Shown here: piece by piece, positions 60,516 through 64,000 of the stretch
Numbering within the stretch: the first letter of the stretch is position 1
How the letters are laid out: each line of letters begins with the position of its first letter
From: Rossellomorea aquimaris
Lineage (GTDB): Bacteria > Bacillota > Bacilli > Bacillales > Bacillaceae_B
Assembly: GCF_008180865.1 (NCBI RefSeq)
Contig: NZ_VTEX01000002.1
Coordinates: 682,001 to 746,000, forward strand
DNA length: 64,000 bases
Direction of reading: 5' to 3'
Position numbers and translations under genes: made by a program
Notes under the pieces: model-generated
Told to the model about the DNA's origin: nothing
What the model saw: the letters and a program-made list of their open reading frames with translations, nothing else
Database searches by the model: none

Positions 60516-61913
60516 TTATTTAAGAACCAGCTTCGCCACAACCTCCACATGTGCGGTCTGCGGGAACATATCCACCGGCTGCAAATATTCCACCCTGTAC
60601 TGTTTCTTCAAGTAATCGATATCCTTCGCCAAAGTCGATGGGTTGCAGGAGACATAGACAAATGTCTTCGGTTTTACTTCTTTCAGCGTATCAAGAAGTT
60701 TGTTGTCGCAACCGGTTCTTGGGGGATCAACCACGACGACATCGGGACGCCAGCCTTCGTTCTTCCACTTAGGCATGAGGGTTTCGACACCTCCGACGAA
60801 GTATTCAGCATGACTCACTCCGAATTTCTTTGCATTCTTCTTCGCGTCATCGATTCCTTCCTTGATGACATCCATTCCGCGGATTTCTTTGGCTCCTTTA
60901 GCAAGCCATAATCCGATGGTACCGACACCACAGTAGGCATCGACGACTTTTTCTTCACCTGTGAGGGCAGCTGCTTTCTTCGTTTCATTATACAGCTTGC
61001 TCGTCTGGATCGGGTTGAGCTGGAAGAACGCGCGTGCGGATAATTCGTATGTGAACTCTTCCAGGCGTTCTTCGATGCTTTCTTTTCCGGACAAATGGAT
61101 TGTTTCATCCCCAAATACGAGTGCCGTTTTTTTCGGATTGATGTTTTGGGCGATGGAGACGACTTCCGGAAGTCGTTTCTGGATCTCGTTGATCAGCAAT
61201 TCCTTGCGGGGGATTTTTTTCTCCGACGTTACGAGTACGACCTGAACTTCCCCTGTTTCAAACCCGACACGTGTGACGATCGTTTTCAGGATCGGCTTTT
61301 TATTTTTATCATCAAAGACAGGGATGTTGAAATCATTGATGATGCGTTTGATTTCCGTTGTTACTTTATTCGTAAGCGGGTGCTGCACGATACATTCGTC
61401 GATGTCGATCAGCTTGTTTGAGTTCATGCTGTATAGGCCAGCGATAGCCTTGCCGTTGTGTATCCCCACTTGGAATTGGCTTTTGTTCCGATAGTGCCAT
61501 GGATTGTCCATTCCAATCGTCGGACGGATGTCCAGGTCTTCCAATCTAAGCTTTGTGTGACGCTCGAGGGATTGAAGCAGGATATCCCGTTTTGCATCCA
61601 GCTGTCCTTCATATGAGAGATGCTGAAGCTGACAACCTCCACACTGCTCGTAGACCGGGCAGGGAGCTTTGGTGCGCTGTGGTGACTTCTTCCGGATCTT
61701 TTTGATGCGGGCTTCGGTGAATTTCGGGTGGACCTTGGTCACTTCCACGACCACTTCTTCCCCTGTCAGCGCTCCTGGTACGAAGACGATCTTTCGTTTA
61801 AAGAATCCGACTCCTTCACCGTTAATGCCGATTTTTTTTATCGTCAGAGGAAACTGTTGTTTCAGCTCGATTTTCACTTCATTGTGCTGCTTTTTTTCGT
61901 ATTGCTTTTTCAT
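60516..61913 (-). CDS. rlmD: 23S rRNA (uracil-C5)-methyltransferase RlmD/RlmCD type
   Basis: A 465-residue RumA-family enzyme methylating C5 of uridine in 23S rRNA. N-terminal TRAM domain (about 20-80), Fe-S cluster Cys motif [18 protein letters not shown] motif [25 protein letters not shown] and the catalytic [12 protein letters not shown]. In B. subtilis the homologue YfjO/RlmCD methylates two positions. It lies next to the YfjP-like gene here as there. Confidence 0.92.
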   Translation of the reverse strand: MKKQYEKKQHNEVKIELKQQFPLTIKKIGINGEGVGFFKRKIVFVPGALTGEEVVVEVTKVHPKFTEARIKKIRKKSPQRTKAPCPVYEQCGGCQLQHLSYEGQLDAKRDILLQSLERHTKLRLEDLDIRPTIGMDNPWHYRNKSQFQVGIHNGKAIAGLYSMNSNKLIDIDECIVQHPLTNKVTTEIKRIINDFNIPVFDDKNKKPILKTIVTRVGFETGEVQVVLVTSEKKIPRKELLINEIQKRLPEVVSIAQNINPKKTALVFGDETIHLSGKESIEERLEEFTYELSARAFFQLNPIQTSKLYNETKKAAALTGEEKVVDAYCGVGTIGLWLAKGAKEIRGMDVIKEGIDDAKKNAKKFGVSHAEYFVGGVETLMPKWKNEGWRPDVVVVDPPRTGCDNKLLDTLKEVKPKTFVYVSCNPSTLAKDIDYLKKQYRVEYLQPVDMFPQTAHVEVVAKLVLK

Positions 61914-61928
61914 TGGTTCACGTCCGTT

Positions 61929-62801
61929 CTATTCGATACTTCTCCATAAATACAAGGATGCATAGCTTAAATAAGGATGCCAGGATGTGCTGAATTGGTC
62001 CAGCTCGTCCATGGTCGGTTTCTGATCCATTTGGAATAATTTCTTGATGGCATTTTGGATGCCGATATCCGCTTTCGGGAAGAGATTCGGCCGACCCAAT
62101 CCGAATAACAGAAAGCTTTGAGCTGTCCATGGGCCGATGCCGCGGATTTTGGTAAGTTCCTTGATGACTTCTTCGTCCGGCTGCTCGGCTAGTTTGTCCA
62201 GGTCCAGTTCTCCGCTTGCTACCTTCTGTCCGATGCCAATTGCATATTCCGCTTTCCGCTGGCTGAATTGCAGCTCCCGCAGTTCTTCCACAGTAAGCCC
62301 GGCGACTGTTCCCGGTGATGGATAGAACCAGACCCCGTCTTTTTGCCAGCCATATTTCGTGACAAAACGATGGGTCAGGGTGAAGGCAAACTTCAGGTTC
62401 AGCTGCTGATGGATAATGCTTTTGATAATCGTCGCAAACGGGTCGAATTCAAGGATGATGGGCGTCCCGATATGCTCCTCGAAAATGGGCTTCAGATCGG
62501 TCTGCAGGAAGTGCTCGTGCATATCGCGAAGACCGGTGTGCCACTGGAAAATGTCTGAAATCCGGTTCAGTTTTTGCTCAATGTTATCTTCATTTTCAAA
62601 AGTCATGCTGAATTCAGGCTGATCAGTGGTGCCTGTCGCCTGAACCTTGATGACCTCCCCATTCCCATCCGGGAGATAATATGGAACCTTCACGCTTCGG
62701 TTTTCCTGTTCCACTGCATTCAACGGATCCAGCGCCAGCCTCTCCAGTACCCGGTCAAAATTATAAGGTCCTTCAACCTTAACATCCCTCATCACCATCA
62801 T
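61929..62801 (-). CDS. AlkA-type DNA-3-methyladenine glycosylase (YfjP-like)
   Basis: A 290-residue base-excision glycosylase. The HhH-GPD motif IRGIGPWTAQSFLLFGLGRPNLFPKADIGIQ contains the hairpin and the catalytic Asp in KADIG. An AlkA-type N-terminal domain precedes it. Close in sequence to B. subtilis YfjP as I recall it. Several ATGs cluster at the start. 62801 is chosen for spacing from GGAAGG. 15 bases before the rRNA methyltransferase gene. Confidence 0.88.
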   Translation of the reverse strand: MMVMRDVKVEGPYNFDRVLERLALDPLNAVEQENRSVKVPYYLPDGNGEVIKVQATGTTDQPEFSMTFENEDNIEQKLNRISDIFQWHTGLRDMHEHFLQTDLKPIFEEHIGTPIILEFDPFATIIKSIIHQQLNLKFAFTLTHRFVTKYGWQKDGVWFYPSPGTVAGLTVEELRELQFSQRKAEYAIGIGQKVASGELDLDKLAEQPDEEVIKELTKIRGIGPWTAQSFLLFGLGRPNLFPKADIGIQNAIKKLFQMDQKPTMDELDQFSTSWHPYLSYASLYLWRSIE

Positions 62802-62891
62802 CCTCATCCTTCCGCACAAAACTTGTATGTGTATTATAGCATACCGTGGGTGTAACACTTCAACGTTGTCGTTCGTCTGATACAGTAGCTG

Positions 62892-62940
62892 AGGGACGGA
62901 CCTCTAAAAGTATTGGAGCCAAAGTTCAGGGACGGACCTC
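62892..62940. repeat. Two direct copies of AGGGACGGACCTC
   Basis: The 13-base word occurs at 62892-62904 and 62928-62940. A third copy is part of the hairpin at 63425. Confidence 0.8.
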
Positions 62941-62967
62941 AAGGAATTTCTAAAAGGGATGATTTGG

Positions 62968-63417
62968 TTGGTGAGGAAATCTATAATGGCTGGTTTGTTC
63001 CTTTTATTCTGTGTTGGTGGCTGTGAAGAGCCTGAGGATCAGATGGAGACTGAAGTGGGAAAACAGGTGGGAGCTTATAAGCCTGTAGAGACAGATGTAG
63101 TGAATACTCATGGGAATATAGAGAATATGGAGCGTTTTGAAGAGTTTTATAAGAATGTCGGGGATGATGTGGAGGATCGCATTCGGATTGTTACTTATAC
63201 GGAAGAAGGTGATCCAATCTTACATGACCTCGATTATGACGGGAATGTACTTCATTCCGTTCGGGACTCACGTCGGGATACGTTTGGTAGTGGTGAGATT
63301 GTAGAAATGTCCTGCGAGAATATAGAGTATATACAAAAAAGGAAAATGGCGGACAATATATACAAGCTGGCCGATTGTGACCGGAAGGATGCAGATGAGA
63401 ATGTGCTTTGGTACTAA
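62968..63417 (+). CDS. DUF4362 lipoprotein
   Basis: A 149-residue exported lipoprotein: signal peptide with lipobox VGGC, then a DUF4362 domain (VVNTHGNIENMERFEEFY...DRIRIVTYTEEGDPILHDLDYDGN) and a Cys pair (MSCEN, LADCDR). TTG 62968 is favoured by AAAGGG nine bases upstream. An ATG at 62959 directly adjoins that site. It is an intact relative of the broken gene at 21400-21876. Confidence 0.8.
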   Translation: MVRKSIMAGLFLLFCVGGCEEPEDQMETEVGKQVGAYKPVETDVVNTHGNIENMERFEEFYKNVGDDVEDRIRIVTYTEEGDPILHDLDYDGNVLHSVRDSRRDTFGSGEIVEMSCENIEYIQKRKMADNIYKLADCDRKDADENVLWY

Positions 63418-63424
63418 TGAATTC

Positions 63425-63477
63425 AGGGACGGACCTCAATTCCTAGGACCAGGTCCTAGGAATGAAGGTCCGTCCCT
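63425..63477. repeat. Long imperfect hairpin containing the GGGACGGACCT repeat
   Basis: Arms 63425-63450 and 63452-63477 pair over 26 positions with two mismatches and a single-base loop, containing AGGGACGGACCT at the ends and TTCCTAGGACC at the tip. It lies exactly between the convergent DUF4362 and deacetylase genes and could act as terminator, though the T-run (CTCTATTTT) is weak. Confidence 0.82.
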
Positions 63478-64000
63478 CTATTTTCTCATCATTGGATGTT
63501 CATCAAGGCTTTTGAAGGTGTAGCCTCTTCTCTTTAGGTCTTTTATGGCTTTTTCCATGGCGTCTGCGTTGTCTTTGGAGACAGAGTGCAGAAGGATGAT
63601 CGCGCCTGGATGGACTTGGGCCATGATATTGTCGTACGAGTATTGCCAGCCTCTTTGCTGATCGGTTTTCCAATCGATGAAGGCGACTGACCAAAAGACG
63701 TGGGTGTAGCCTTCTTCTTTCGCGATTTGAAGTGTACGTTCAGAGAATACGCCTCTTGGGGGACGCAGGTATTTCATTTCTTTCTGACCGGTTAGTTCTT
63801 TCGTTTTCACTTTTACTTTCTCCAGCTCTTCCCTGATTTTCTGATCGGAGCTTGCCGTGAAGTCCGGGTGATGCCAGGAATGGTTCCCTACGATGTGCCC
63901 TTCTTTCACCATTCGCTTGACCAGGTCTTCAGCGCTTAGTAAGTAGTGACCTGTCACGAAGAAGGTGGCTGGCACTTTTTCCTGTTTCAACACATCAAGG
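63478..64000 (-). CDS. pdaA: Polysaccharide deacetylase, PdaA-like (5' end beyond window)
   Basis: The C-terminal 174 residues of a NodB-domain deacetylase. The reading frame stays open to the edge (LDVLKQEKVPATFFVTGHY). GNHSWHHPD holds the two zinc His, LRPPRG follows, and IILLHSVSKDNADAM carries the later His. The first catalytic Asp lies outside. PdaA removes N-acetyl groups so that muramic delta-lactam of spore cortex can form. Position next to the yfjO/yfjP-like genes supports this identity. Confidence 0.85.
   Translation of the reverse strand, partial: LDVLKQEKVPATFFVTGHYLLSAEDLVKRMVKEGHIVGNHSWHHPDFTASSDQKIREELEKVKVKTKELTGQKEMKYLRPPRGVFSERTLQIAKEEGYTHVFWSVAFIDWKTDQQRGWQYSYDNIMAQVHPGAIILLHSVSKDNADAMEKAIKDLKRRGYTFKSLDEHPMMRK

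Overview
The window reads as an ordinary chromosomal stretch of a low-to-mid G+C Bacillaceae bacterium, probably Bacillus in the broad sense or a Rossellomorea-type relative. That placement is an inference from protein content and gene order. Strong Shine-Dalgarno sites, frequent TTG/GTG starts, many hairpin-plus-T-run terminators, and a right-hand block (RlmCD-type rRNA methyltransferase, AlkA-type glycosylase, PdaA-type deacetylase) that matches the yfjO-yfjP-pdaA neighbourhood of Bacillus subtilis all fit. I saw no rRNA or tRNA genes, insertion sequences, prophage or CRISPR array.

Layout. 0-8.5 kb: a secreted PHB-depolymerase-type esterase, small membrane proteins, an acyl-CoA thioesterase pair, a LysR gene broken by an internal deletion, a membrane-anchored methyltransferase, and a minus-strand chain of genes joined by ATGA overlaps. 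8.7-11.1 kb: a class F sortase and its probable substrate (MPNTG sorting signal). 11-30 kb: mostly single genes, including a uridine-kinase-like protein, M3 oligopeptidase, MarR-GNAT fusion, 5'-nucleotidase family enzyme, signal peptidase I, NERD nuclease, nucleoside hydrolase, HAD hydrolase, CPBP protease and YnfA. At least eight tiny membrane-protein genes lie among them.

31-37 kb: an ABC exporter behind a short leader peptide and a set of competing RNA hairpins, an SDR with a divergent WYL regulator, and a metallo-hydrolase. 37.7-46 kb: an acyl-CoA catabolic regulon. An acyl-CoA ligase, acyl-CoA dehydrogenase, thiolase and family III CoA-transferase form one operon, and a 3-hydroxyacyl-CoA-dehydrogenase-like SDR stands alone. 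Each unit has a textbook sigma-54 promoter with an upstream TGTCC-N7-GGACA element, and between them lies the gene for a CBS-PAS-sigma54 activator. 46.4-48.8 kb: an operon of an HTH-NosL-like regulator, a PepSY membrane protein and a FixH-like lipoprotein, probably concerned with copper or heme.

51-52.4 kb: a FadR-type GntR regulator with two tandem operators, followed by a fatty-acid-hydroxylase-like membrane protein. 52.4-54.4 kb: an ABC-2 drug/lipid exporter. 56-57.9 kb: a VmlR-like ABC-F ribosome protection protein behind a classical terminator/antiterminator attenuator with a 19-codon leader. 58-64 kb: TerC, an OYE-family flavin reductase, and the yfjO-yfjP-pdaA-like block.

Main points of interest: the two leader-peptide attenuators, the sigma-54 regulon whose two enhancer elements differ by exactly one helical turn in position, the 20-bp tandem repeat before the NERD gene, the sortase/substrate pair, and several recently broken genes. 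The broken genes are a LysR deletion, a DUF4362 nonsense codon, a nucleoside-hydrolase stub and a small stop-interrupted ORF. Family names rest on recognition of motifs and sequence, not on a search.
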